A DNA stretch of 64,000 nt, taken from positions 6,203 through 70,202 of the forward strand of contig CAMVJE010000004.1 in NCBI GenBank assembly GCA_947167745.1, in the 5' to 3' direction. The notes under the pieces are model-generated. The model was not told the DNA's origin. It was given only the letters and a program-made list of their open reading frames with translations, and did not search any database. Below, piece by piece: positions 41,583 through 51,600 of the stretch (within the stretch, counting starts at the first letter, position 1; each line of letters begins with the position of its first letter). The DNA comes from an uncultured Treponema sp. GTDB taxonomy: Bacteria > Spirochaetota > Spirochaetia > Treponematales > Treponemataceae. The translations under genes were made by a program, and so were the position numbers.

Positions 41583-43972
41583 AAAAATTTTTTCCTTTGT
41601 GGATTGCTTTCCACGGACTGATAGTCTTCTCTTTTTTAATTTCTTTGTTTTTTAGCCCGAATATTAAATTCGCCACATCGCTGTTTGAAATATTGCCGCC
41701 TTCATCATCCCTTCATGAAGTGCAGGCAGCAGACGCAAAACTTGCCGGCAAAACGGGCAGAGCTGTTACAATACTCGTAAAGTCAAAAAGTTTTAGCAGC
41801 GCAAAAAAAGCGGCAGAAAGGCTTTGGTCAGCATATCAGACTCCATCAGAATTTTTTGATGAATTTTCACTCTATGTTGATTCTGGAATGGTCGCAAAAA
41901 TTACGGCTTATCTCCATGAAAATCGATTTGTCCTGCTTGACGACGAAAGCCGCAATTTGATTGAAAGTGGAAATGCCTCTCAACTGGCTGATGATGCACT
42001 TATGAGCGTCTATAGCGCTTTTACTCTTTCAGATTTGTCTAATTTGTATGAAGACCCATTTTTACTTTCAGAAAAAAGTTTACGGAGCCTTCTGGAAGGC
42101 GGAGCTGTTGCAAGCACGGCAATGTCTTTGCGGGATAATGTTCTTGCTGCTGAAAAAGATGGGGATTTTTATGTGCTCCTCAGGGGAAGAGTTTCTGAAA
42201 GGGGCGCCGCTCTGGCAAGTTCAAAAAGCACGGTAAAAAGTCTCTACAAAAAAATGCAGGAACTTAAGGCAGATTTTTCTAAGGAAACAGGCGAAGAGGA
42301 AATTGATTTTATCTGGTCTGGCGTTCCATTTCACAGCTATGAAAGTTCAAGTTCTGCACAGACTCAAATTTCAGTGATTTCTACAGTTTCATTGATTTTG
42401 ATTGTGCTTGTATTTTTCTGGATTTTCAGAGCTTTTTTGCCTGCAATAGTTTCAGCACTGGCTGTTACTCTTTCCTGCGGAATCGGCTTTTTATCCACGC
42501 TTTTGTTTTTCCGGGGAATTCACGTTCTTACTTTTGTTTTCGGTACAACCCTCATCGGAACTTGTCTGGATTATTCAATTCATTTTTTCGTTAACTGGAA
42601 GAATTCGAAATATAAGTCAGGTGAAGAAGTCCGGAAACATATTCTCAGAGGAATAACTCTTGGATTTGTTTCAACGGAAATTTGTTTCGCAGCACTTTTT
42701 CTTGCGCCATTCCCATTATTAAAGCAAGTCAGTGTATTTTTGTTTACAGGTCTTGCCGCAGCCTATCTTTCGGTAGTTGCATTATATCCGATTTTGCCGA
42801 AAAGTTCTCCATCAAAAAGGCATACAAATTTTGTTGCTGAGAAGAGCTCCTTGTTCGTCGGAATTCTGCACCGTTTTAGGCTACTTCCAATTATTTGCAT
42901 GGCGATTTCAATTCTAGTGATATTAATTAACTACCGTTCGTTCAAAATTTCAAATAACATTCAGGAATTGTACTCAATGTCTCCTAAAATGCTTGAGAAT
43001 GAGATTAACTCGGCTAAAATTTTAAACACAGGCTCAAGTGGCTGGTATTTTATTCTCAAAGGAAGCACAGAAGAAGAAGTCCTCCAAAAAAATGAAGAAC
43101 TGGATTCATATTTGAAGAACTGTGTTCTTGAGGGTAAACTCGGCTCATTCCTCTCGGTTAGTCAGTTTATTCCGTCAGAAAAAACTCAGCAGGCAAATTA
43201 TTCAGCCGCCGAAAAATTGCTAGCGCTCGTTAGCCAGCAGTATGAAGCACTCTCTCTGGCCGAAAGTAAGATCGAAAATCAAAAACTTGTCACTGATTAT
43301 ATAAATAACTATCGTTCGTTAGCAAATCATTATGTCCATATCTCTGACAAAAATCTCCCTGAAACAATAACTGAAGCTACGGCAAATCTCTGGATTGGAG
43401 AAGTAGATGGATCATATTTTTCTTGTGTGCTACCTCTTCATGTAAAGGCCGAGGAAGAGGAATTTTTTAGGGAATATGCAGCCAGCAATGACGGAGTGTT
43501 CTTTGTAAATAAGGTAAAAGATATTTCTTCTCAGTTGGATCTGCTTTCAAAAGCCATGCTTCTGTTACTGGCTCTTGCATTCATAATTGTTATTGGGATT
43601 CTCTTTTTCTTTTACAAGCCGAAAATTGTTTTAAAAATTGCTGCGATTCCGCTTACAGTAACTCTTGTAACAACGGCAGTCCTGCTCTTGTGTAAAATCC
43701 ATTTGAGCTTTTTCCCAATTACGGCACTGGTTCTTGTTTTTGGACTCGGACTTGATTATATCATTTACGCAATTGAAGGAAGCGATAACACTTTTGCAAT
43801 TCTGCTTTCTTTCGTTACGACAGCCCTGTCTTTTGGCGCTCTGGCAATTTCGACTTTTCCGCCAGTTCACATGCTGGGACTTACGGTTTTTGTAGGATTG
43901 ACTACAGCTCTTTTGACTGCATTTTGCATGACAGGCAGGGCAGATGATTTATCAGGCGAGTCTAATATTTAA
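41579..43972 (+). CDS. MMPL/RND-family exporter (COG4258 type)
   Basis: 797 residues with 12 predicted membrane helices in two halves. Each half has one helix, a periplasmic loop of 200-230 residues and a five-helix bundle (first bundle starting VISTVSLILIVLVFFWIF, second LDLLSKAMLLLLALAFIIVIG). The bundles hold GTTLIGTCLDYSIHFFVNW and FGLGLDYIIYAIEG, in which the Asp and Tyr would carry protons. Such exporters in thioesterase-LolA neighbourhoods move lipid-linked polyketides out of the inner membrane. The start overlaps lolA. The stop overlaps the convergent lipoprotein gene by 11 nt. Confidence 0.85.
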   Translation: MKKFFPLWIAFHGLIVFSFLISLFFSPNIKFATSLFEILPPSSSLHEVQAADAKLAGKTGRAVTILVKSKSFSSAKKAAERLWSAYQTPSEFFDEFSLYVDSGMVAKITAYLHENRFVLLDDESRNLIESGNASQLADDALMSVYSAFTLSDLSNLYEDPFLLSEKSLRSLLEGGAVASTAMSLRDNVLAAEKDGDFYVLLRGRVSERGAALASSKSTVKSLYKKMQELKADFSKETGEEEIDFIWSGVPFHSYESSSSAQTQISVISTVSLILIVLVFFWIFRAFLPAIVSALAVTLSCGIGFLSTLLFFRGIHVLTFVFGTTLIGTCLDYSIHFFVNWKNSKYKSGEEVRKHILRGITLGFVSTEICFAALFLAPFPLLKQVSVFLFTGLAAAYLSVVALYPILPKSSPSKRHTNFVAEKSSLFVGILHRFRLLPIICMAISILVILINYRSFKISNNIQELYSMSPKMLENEINSAKILNTGSSGWYFILKGSTEEEVLQKNEELDSYLKNCVLEGKLGSFLSVSQFIPSEKTQQANYSAAEKLLALVSQQYEALSLAESKIENQKLVTDYINNYRSLANHYVHISDKNLPETITEATANLWIGEVDGSYFSCVLPLHVKAEEEEFFREYAASNDGVFFVNKVKDISSQLDLLSKAMLLLLALAFIIVIGILFFFYKPKIVLKIAAIPLTVTLVTTAVLLLCKIHLSFFPITALVLVFGLGLDYIIYAIEGSDNTFAILLSFVTTALSFGALAISTFPPVHMLGLTVFVGLTTALLTAFCMTGRADDLSGESNI

Positions 43973-44600
43973 GACTCCATACTTTTTGTTTTTCGGCGGT
44001 AAGAAGTTCTCCCAAAGAAATTTCATCTTTCAGCTTTTTTTTGCCGTCTGGGGAAGAAAGGTTTATTGAGAGCTTTCCGTTTACAATTTCGTCTGCAAAA
44101 GTCGGGCCATACATTGATGACAGCAAATCCTGGTATTCCTGAAAGGACATCTTCTCACCAATTAAGGCTGGAATCATCATTAAGTCTAAGTAAGATTTTG
44201 CATCGTCATTCAAAAGAGTGTAAAAGTCAACAATTTGCCTGGGTCCGATTGTTAGTGTTATAGAATCTGCAGATTTTGTGATAAGTCCTGTTAAAGAGAG
44301 CTGATTTTTTGAGAGTTCATTTATTGTTCCACTTGCCGTGATGTCAGTCGGGGTGGGCAGTGTTGCGCTGGGATTTGTTGCTCCCGCACTTAAAAGCAAA
44401 GTGAGAATGTCTTCTTTGTTGAAGATAGCTGCCTTTTCATCTATACCGCTTAAATTTTTCAATGTTTTTGCTGTTGATTGCGAGAAACCTGTAGAGAACA
44501 AAATTGTTGCTTCGTCAGAATTTCCAGCCTTTACAGATAAAGACGGTTTGCATGAGACGAATAAAAGTCCAAAAGCCAGAAGTAAAGTAAAAATCTTCAT
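43962..44600 (-). CDS. Lipoprotein of unknown function paired with NlpC/P60
   Basis: 212 residues; lipobox LLFVSC gives Cys17. The mature protein is rich in Ser, Thr and Leu, with ISLTGL/SITLTI-like strands and a helical end (YLDLMMIPALIGEKMSFQEYQDLLSSMYGPTFADEIVNGKL). No family is recognised. It begins 3 nt after the stop of the NlpC/P60 gene on the same strand and is almost surely translated from the same message. It lies opposite the MMPL gene and overlaps its last 11 bases, so the two messages form antisense ends. Confidence 0.7.
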   Translation of the reverse strand: MKIFTLLLAFGLLFVSCKPSLSVKAGNSDEATILFSTGFSQSTAKTLKNLSGIDEKAAIFNKEDILTLLLSAGATNPSATLPTPTDITASGTINELSKNQLSLTGLITKSADSITLTIGPRQIVDFYTLLNDDAKSYLDLMMIPALIGEKMSFQEYQDLLSSMYGPTFADEIVNGKLSINLSSPDGKKKLKDEISLGELLTAEKQKVWSLKY

Positions 44601-44603
44601 ATC

Positions 44604-45728
44604 TTATAAAACATTTCTGAGAGGCAATGTTACACGAATCCCAGTAGCAAATACCAGTCCGGTGGGGAATGCCTTGTAGAAGGGAAGTGCTGATCCGTCA
44701 GTGTCGTTGTAAACAGTATAGTGAATGTCCTGAATCAAAGACGCGCTGGTTTTTCCAATTTTGACGGAAGGTGTACTTAAAGAAAGGCCTATAATTCCAG
44801 GAAAGACGGAATTCTCGATTTTGCTGTCGCTGTCTCCCGGTAAAGATGGATTTCCAAAAGAAATAACTGGTCCTGCAAAGATACGAAAAAAATCATTTAA
44901 AGTGAGTGTAACAACAATTGGAAACTGAAGGTTTCCTGTCCCTGCATCGTAGCGAATATAAGTTCCGAGGCCGGGCTGTAGAATTTTACCCTCATATTTA
45001 GCATGAATCATAGAATCAAATCCGCGGAAATTCAGGCGGAAATATTCCGGAGTACAAAAACTCCAGTCAAAGCATAAAGATGCGTCAACGACCAGAGATT
45101 TTATGAATGAAGTTTTTCCATCTGAAGAATTCCCGGTGGAAGAATCTGAATTTGAGGAAGCGGCCTGTGAATCCTTTTTGCCCTGAGATGAATTAGTTTT
45201 TTTTACAGAATCAGCAAGCAAATCAGAGTTTGAAGCCGGCAGATATCGTCCGGTCGAGTAATAGTGAGATTTCCAATAAGCTTCTTTTAGAGAAGACACA
45301 ATAACACCCGTATTTGGTCCGTCGCTTACGGAATGTATAAACTGACTGTTGCCAATATAAAGTCCTACATGTGAAATATCTCCGCTCGTAGTTGTTTTAA
45401 AGAAAACTAAATCTCCTGCTTCCCGTTCATTGTCTTTGATGGAATCACAGAAATTGTAAATTGCTTTTGTAGTGCGGGGGAGCTGAACCCCAATTGATTC
45501 TCGGGAAATGGTAAAAATCAAACCGGAACAGTCAAATGAATTCGGGCCGATTCCTCCTGAAACATAGGGCTTACCGACAAATTGCTTTGAGTAGTTCACC
45601 ATCTTTTGCCTTGCCACAGCAGCTTCACTGGGAGACATTGATACGGAATTTTGCGCGCACAAATGAGGAACAATTAAAACAAAAAGAAAAAAAGAGAAAG
45701 TTAAAAAAACGATTTTTCGAGTGTTCAT
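44604..45728 (-). CDS. Secreted NlpC/P60 peptidase with a barrel-like C-terminal domain
   Basis: 374 residues; signal peptide (residues 7-25, cleaved near CAQ). The NlpC/P60 domain occupies residues 35-165: nucleophile Cys67 in NSFDCSGLIF, His120 in ISHVGLYIG and His132 as third polar residue. It would cut peptide stems in peptidoglycan. A Ser/Asn-rich linker (175-200) leads to a 170-residue beta-rich domain (SLCFDWSFCTPEYFRLNFRGFDSMIHAKYEG) that looks like half of an outer-membrane barrel. The ATG has GATAAT 6 nt upstream and no Shine-Dalgarno. Confidence 0.82.
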   Translation of the reverse strand: MNTRKIVFLTFSFFLFVLIVPHLCAQNSVSMSPSEAAVARQKMVNYSKQFVGKPYVSGGIGPNSFDCSGLIFTISRESIGVQLPRTTKAIYNFCDSIKDNEREAGDLVFFKTTTSGDISHVGLYIGNSQFIHSVSDGPNTGVIVSSLKEAYWKSHYYSTGRYLPASNSDLLADSVKKTNSSQGKKDSQAASSNSDSSTGNSSDGKTSFIKSLVVDASLCFDWSFCTPEYFRLNFRGFDSMIHAKYEGKILQPGLGTYIRYDAGTGNLQFPIVVTLTLNDFFRIFAGPVISFGNPSLPGDSDSKIENSVFPGIIGLSLSTPSVKIGKTSASLIQDIHYTVYNDTDGSALPFYKAFPTGLVFATGIRVTLPLRNVL

Positions 45729-46121
45729 ACTTATATTATCGGTAAAAAGAAGATTATATTTTGTTGAATTTACGAGAAATATAAATTAAATCGATATAAA
45801 TGCAAGATGATAAAAAAATATTTATAAATTATGCTTAATTATGCGGGTATTTTTATAATATATGCTTTTATATTTCTTAAAATAGCCATAAAGAGGTTTA
45901 AAAGGTGGGATATGAGTATATTTTATAAAAAAAATGCAAAAATATTGTACTTCTATATGGTGAAAGGACGCTAATGTTCAAAAATGCCTAAATTTTGTAA
46001 ATAAATTATATATTATTTGTGATTTTTTTAATATGACTTTCTCTAAAATCTCCATAAACTCTACGCTTAGGAACGGCGTACATGAATTTGTAGTCGTTTT
46101 AGTTAAAAAATGGAGGAAAAT
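45729..46121. other. AT-rich gap of 393 bp before the pectinesterase gene
   Basis: This gap holds the -10 of the NlpC/P60 gene at its left end. A 20-codon frame (45912-45974) with GGTGG upstream overlaps a 5-codon frame (ATG 45974) through TAATG and could be a leader peptide. Near 46060 the small hairpin TACGC/GCGTA is seen. GGAGG for the next gene is at its right end. No RNA gene or known regulatory class is recognisable. Confidence 0.4.
45735..45740 (-). promoter_or_regulatory. -10 hexamer GATAAT close to the NlpC/P60 start
   Basis: GATAAT on the minus strand ends 6 nt before the ATG at 45728, with no Shine-Dalgarno sequence. Confidence 0.45.
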
Positions 46122-48497
46122 ATGAAAAAAGAGAAAAAGTTTCTGCAGGCAATTTTTTCAAGCTTGTGTGCAATCTTTTTGAGCTTTGGTGTAGTCTCAT
46201 GTGCCGGTGGCGATGACAGCAACAATACTGTTGCAGGACCTTCGGTCAATGGTTCGTTGGCTGCAGGAGGTTCTTACAGTGTGCTTTCTGATGGAACAAG
46301 CGCCGGCCGAAAGGCTGTGACTGCTCCAAGTTCTGCTGGAACAATCCAGATGTCTGTAGCAGGTGGAAGTGCAACAACATACAGCACGATTCAAGCTGCA
46401 TTGACAGCTGCCGCTTCTGCTTCTGGCGACTGTGTAATCACATTGGGAAAAGGTACCTATTCTGAAAATGGACTTTCTTATTCTGGAAACAACAACCTCA
46501 AGATTTCAGGTCTTGGTTCTGCCGAGTACGGTCTTGATGTAGTGATTCTCGGACAGGGAAGCGACACTTCAAGTGAAAAAGGCCGCTCAACTTTCGCAAT
46601 CGCAGGCAAGGGAAACATCGTTCTTGAAAATCTTACAATCAAGAGCACTCGTGCAGAAACTACGGGAACTGCACAGGCAGAGGTAATCGGTACGGATGGA
46701 ACAGGAAATCTTGCCGCTTACAACTGTTCATTCATCTCTGGTCAGGACACTCTCCGCACTGTAGCAAAGGCCTGGTTCTACAAGTGTTACATTGAAGGCG
46801 ATGTTGACTTTTTGTGGATGGAATACACAAATGGTGTTGCTGCCCTTTACGAAGAGTGTGTAATCCGTGCAATCGGAACTCGCACTACAAAGGCATACTT
46901 CACGGCTCCTCGCCTCGGTCTTACTTCAAAAGTTGGAAAAGGTCTCGTAATTTACAATTCAACTTTGGAAGCAGAAAGCGGACTTGAAAAATTGTATCTT
47001 GGTCGTAATCCGTGGGCTTCTTCTAACATGTCTGACTACTATGAGCAGGTTGCATTTGTTGGCTCAAAACTTTATCTTCCAACAGGTGTAACTTTGCACT
47101 CTGATGTCTGGGAAAGTGCTGCAAATGGAACAAGCGACCAGAAATATATCGGATTCAAAACAGACGACTACTTCCCGGCTGGAAAATACGGAACAAGAAT
47201 TGATTCTTCTTTCATCGCTCAGGAATATGCAGGCCGTGAGAATATCTTGAACCGTCTTGTTGTAGTAGCTACCAATAAATTCCAGAAAGATGTAGACACT
47301 TACTGGGATATTGCTAAAGTTATTTCTGATAACAATTGGACTGTAACAGCTGATTCTTCAAAGTCTTTGCTTAGCGGTGAGACTGATCCTTCAACTCTTT
47401 CTAAGACTTATGATTTCTCAACTGCTAATGCGGGAGCTTATGTTGATTCAACAGTAACTATCGACGGATTCAGCAACCATTCTTCTGGTACTGCAAGTGG
47501 TGCTACAGGAAAAACAATTACAATTCCTATCTCTGGAAAATGTGTTGTTACAATCAAGGGATGCTATTCAGGCTGGGGAACAATCAAAGCCGGTTCTCAG
47601 GGAGAGGGTGTCTATAACATCAACTCTGGTTCAACATCTAAGTATCTTGAATGCAGCTATATAGTATATGATTCTTCTGCAACTTCAGTTGTTATTACCG
47701 CTGGAACAACTTCTTATATCAGATCAATTACTGTTGAGAAAGATGATTCGCTTTCATACACAGCTGTAAGTGGAATTACTGTTTCTTCAAGTACGGATGC
47801 TCCAACTGTAGGTGTCGCAGCAACAATGACTGCTACTGTAACACCTGATACAGCAACAAACCGTGCAGTAAAATGGACTTCTTCTGATGCAACAGTAGGT
47901 ACAATTGATGAGTACTCTGGTGAAGTAAAATTCCTCAAGGCTGGTAATGTAACATTTACCGCAACAGCCCGCGATGGCAGTGGAAAGAGCAATTCTGTAA
48001 CACTTTCTCCTGTAGCCGCTACTTGGACGAGCGCAGAATGGTACGACAAAAAAGATTCAAGTTCTTCAACAGCGAGTGGAAATGGAACTGGTCTTGGAGG
48101 AGCTGCTGGAACAAACAATTCTGTATTTGATACAGGCACTGCAGGTGGAGTAACTCTTGGTGGTGTAAAATCCGTTACATTGATTGATGGAACTACAGCT
48201 TCGATTTCGACAGGCCTTAAGATGAATTCAAGTGGAAAAATTACTTTCTCTGTTACAAAAGCAGCAAAAGTAACTGTAATGACTGGATATTGTTCTGATA
48301 ATAATGCTACAAGCGACACTTGTGCAATCACTACATCTGATGGAACTGCCACTGCTGATAGCTCTAATCCAACAACAACACCAACCGCAGATGCAACTTA
48401 CATTTGGACTTTGACAGCTGGAACTTACACTGTTGGACGCGCTGGTTCTGGTTATGCTCCTTCAATCTACTATGTAAGGGTCGACATTACTGAATAA
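46122..48497 (+). CDS. Pectinesterase lipoprotein with Ig-like (BIG_2) domain
   Basis: 791 residues from the ATG at 46122 (GGAGG upstream). Lipobox GVVSC gives Cys27. A right-handed beta helix of the pectinesterase family (PF01095) fills about residues 85-400, with catalytic Asp residues in SGQDTL (about 209) and GDVDFLW (about 229) and the Arg in LGRNPW (about 294). A beta sandwich follows, then a BIG_2-like Ig domain (ISVSSSTDAPTVGVAATM... about 555-635) and a second similar sandwich at the end. It would remove methyl groups from pectin at the cell surface, making methanol and pectate, which suits a gut or oral spirochaete. Monocistronic, with a terminator downstream. Confidence 0.9.
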   Translation: MKKEKKFLQAIFSSLCAIFLSFGVVSCAGGDDSNNTVAGPSVNGSLAAGGSYSVLSDGTSAGRKAVTAPSSAGTIQMSVAGGSATTYSTIQAALTAAASASGDCVITLGKGTYSENGLSYSGNNNLKISGLGSAEYGLDVVILGQGSDTSSEKGRSTFAIAGKGNIVLENLTIKSTRAETTGTAQAEVIGTDGTGNLAAYNCSFISGQDTLRTVAKAWFYKCYIEGDVDFLWMEYTNGVAALYEECVIRAIGTRTTKAYFTAPRLGLTSKVGKGLVIYNSTLEAESGLEKLYLGRNPWASSNMSDYYEQVAFVGSKLYLPTGVTLHSDVWESAANGTSDQKYIGFKTDDYFPAGKYGTRIDSSFIAQEYAGRENILNRLVVVATNKFQKDVDTYWDIAKVISDNNWTVTADSSKSLLSGETDPSTLSKTYDFSTANAGAYVDSTVTIDGFSNHSSGTASGATGKTITIPISGKCVVTIKGCYSGWGTIKAGSQGEGVYNINSGSTSKYLECSYIVYDSSATSVVITAGTTSYIRSITVEKDDSLSYTAVSGITVSSSTDAPTVGVAATMTATVTPDTATNRAVKWTSSDATVGTIDEYSGEVKFLKAGNVTFTATARDGSGKSNSVTLSPVAATWTSAEWYDKKDSSSSTASGNGTGLGGAAGTNNSVFDTGTAGGVTLGGVKSVTLIDGTTASISTGLKMNSSGKITFSVTKAAKVTVMTGYCSDNNATSDTCAITTSDGTATADSSNPTTTPTADATYIWTLTAGTYTVGRAGSGYAPSIYYVRVDITE

Positions 48498-48537
48498 CCT
48501 AACCTCCTCGCCGTGTGGAGAAAATGCACGGCAATTT

Positions 48538-48574
48538 CCCCTGTGCCACGATTGCGGTGCAGGGGATTTTTTTG
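48538..48574 (+). terminator. Rho-independent terminator of the pectinesterase gene
   Basis: Stem CCCCTGTGCC (48538-48547) / GGTGCAGGGG (48556-48565) with two G-T pairs, then ATTTTTTTG. A smaller hairpin GCCGTG/CACGGC lies just upstream. Confidence 0.8.
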
Positions 48575-48661
48575 TCCCAGTTCAATATTACATGAAGAGG
48601 TTCAGTGTCGTACAATAAATTCTGATTAAAATTTTTCATTGTGAATTCTTCTAATCGCTTA

Positions 48662-48667
48662 TATAAT
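48662..48667 (+). promoter_or_regulatory. -10 hexamer TATAAT close to the propeller-cyclase start
   Basis: A perfect TATAAT ends 6 nt before the ATG at 48674 and no Shine-Dalgarno sequence is present; the longer frame from 48641 would start upstream of the promoter. Confidence 0.5.
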
Positions 48668-48673
48668 ATAAGA

Positions 48674-51600
48674 ATGAAAAAGTGTTCATTCCTTTTTATT
48701 GCCATTTCTTTGTGCATAAGTTCTGCTCTTTTTGCTCAAAAATCATACATTGATAATTATGTATATCAAACCTGGAATTCTTTTGGAGGGCTCACAGGGA
48801 CTACCGCTACTGATATCGTCCAGACAAAAGACGGGTATCTTAATATCGGTACTTATGAAGGCCTCGTTCGATTTGATGGTGTTGATTTTAAAACGGTAAA
48901 GCGCTCCCGCGGCAATAATTACAAATTTTCTTCCGTCCGTATAATTCTCGAAGATTCAAAAGAGAATATTTGGATTGGTTCAAATGACGAAGGTGTCCAC
49001 ATAATTAAGCCGGATGGCAGCAGCAAGGCCTACACAACACAAAATGGTCTTCCTAACAATTCTGTGCGCGCCTTATGTGAGGACAAAGCCGGAAACATCT
49101 GGATTGGTACTGCCGCCGGTGTTGTTTATCTTACGCCAAAAGGTCATTTGATTACACCACAATTTCAGGCAGGTACTGTCTCAAAGGGAATAATCGCAGT
49201 TTCTCTCTATTGTGACACGGCCGGGCGAGTCTGGCTTATTACTTCAAACGAAAACGGCCTCTTCTTATTCTCTGACGGGCTTTTTCATACAATACCTCAA
49301 ATTGATAAGGAATTTGGAAGTTATTTTGCTACTTCAATTATTCAGGATTTAGGTGGCACTTTCTGGATTGGAATGGCAGAAAGCGGCATAGTCAGAATCA
49401 ATAATGGTGATTTAAAAAAAGTCCAGACAAATACCATTCTTGACGACACATCAACATGGGCAATGTATGTAATGCCGGACGGCACAATTCTTTTTGGAAC
49501 GGAGCGTGGTCTTGTAGCTTTTCACAATGGTGAATTCAGTGCCTCCGAAAATAAAGATTTAGTATCTGCCAAAATCAATAAAATCATCCGTGATCGTGAA
49601 GGAAATATCTGGCTTGCAAGTGACCGTAATGGAATCGGCAAATTGACTCACGGCAAGTTCAATGTAACAAAATTAGGAACTGCGGCAAATGCCATAGTAG
49701 AAGATTCTGTTGGCCGTATTTGGATTGGAACCGATAAAGGTGTTTTGTGTTATGTAGGCGAAAAGCAGATTACAAATATTCTCACAGAACGCACAAAAAA
49801 TATAAGAATTCGTCACTTGGCTACTACCATGAATGACGAAATTCTTGTCAGCTGCTATACGAAGCCGGGGCAGATTCTTTACAATCCCCGCACCGGCGCA
49901 ATTAAGAACTGGACGACAGATGATGGTCTTGCAGGCAACAAAGTTCGTGTAGCCCTTGAAACTTCACCTGGTGAGTATTATGTCGGAACCACAACAGGTT
50001 TGAGTATTATTCATGCAGACGGTTTAATCAGCACTTATAAGCAGATTGATGGTCTGGAAAATGAATATGTAATGTGTATTCACAAAGATAATAACGATGT
50101 TGTCTGGATTGGAACGGATGGCGGCGGAATTTATTTAATGAAAAAAGAGGCGATTATTGCCCACATTACTTCTGATGATGGCCTTATCGGTAATGTAATT
50201 TTTAAAATCTCTCAGGACAAAGAAGGCTCTTATTGGATTTGTACTGGCAGCGGAATCAGTCACTGTCCTGTTTTTGATTCGGCACATACAGTTCCAACAG
50301 AATATAATAATCTTAATTCAGAGAATGGGCTTGGTACGGATTCCGTGTTCCAGATTATTCCGGATACAACAAATTCTCTCTGGATAACCAGCAATTATGG
50401 AATCGCGTCAGTTGATGCAAAAGAGATGCTTGAATCAGCAAAATCCGGCGCCAAAATGACTCATATTCAATTTTATACGAGAAATGACGGTCTGGATTCA
50501 GATGGAACAACTTCAACGGCTTTGAGCATTTGTGATTCTCACGGGCGGCTCTGGTTTACTATGGTTGACGGTTTTGCCGTTTATGATCCAATAAAAGTGA
50601 TGGAAAATCCTGTTATGCCTCTAGTTCATATCGAGAGCGTTACAATAGATGATGTTGTCTACAAATACTACAATAATTATTCAGAATTTATCTTAAAGCC
50701 AGGTACAAAACGAGTTGATATTAAATTTACAGGTCTAAGTTTTGACGCTCCTGAACGCATTCAATTTCAACATCAGCTTACAAACTTTGAAGAATTGTTC
50801 AGTGCACCAAGCAAGAATCGCACTGTTTCATACACAAATATTTCACCCGGAAAGCATACTTTCCTTGTCATGGCAATTAACGGAGAGGGAGTTCCTTCTG
50901 AAGAAGCCGAGGCAATGCTTTTCGTGCAGCGACCATTTTTCTACCAGATGCCATTATTCTGGGTTATTATGGCAGTTATCTTTATTTCGGCCGTGATCGC
51001 TGTCTTCTACTTAAAGCAAAGGGCTATAAGACTTGAAAATATCCGCCTTGAGGGAATGGTTCGTGAGCGTACGGTAGAGCTTGCTGCCGAAAAAGATAAG
51101 TCTGATCAGTTGCTGAGGGCAATTCTTCCGGATAAGATTGCAGATGAATTAAAAGACGGCACACACTCAGTCGCTGAAAGTTTTGATGATGTTACGCTTT
51201 TATTTTCTGATATTGTTAGTTTTACAAATGTTTCAAGTAATCATACTGCAGATGAAATTGTAAGTGCGCTTAATAATTTGTTTACGCTTTTTGATATTCG
51301 TGCAAAAGCAATGGGTGTTGAAAAAATTAAGACAATCGGCGATGCTTATATGGCTGCTTGCGGTTTGCCAAGTCCGGTTGAAAATCATACCCGCACTATG
51401 GTTGAATTTGCAAAAGGAATGTATTCTGATTTGGAGTCATATAATCAGAGTGCAAAAATTAAATTTGTTATGAGAATCGGCTTAAATTGCGGTCCTGTTA
51501 CGGCAGGTGTTATCGGAAAAACAAAATTCCAGTATGATGTTTGGGGTAACACTGTAAATGTAGCCAGCCGAATGGAATCAGCTTGTACTCCGGGAGAAAT

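Noticed and set aside
47714..48352. 212-codon frame on the minus strand of the pectinesterase gene
   Set aside because: No ribosome site, Val/Pro-rich low-information translation, and the plus-strand gene is clear.
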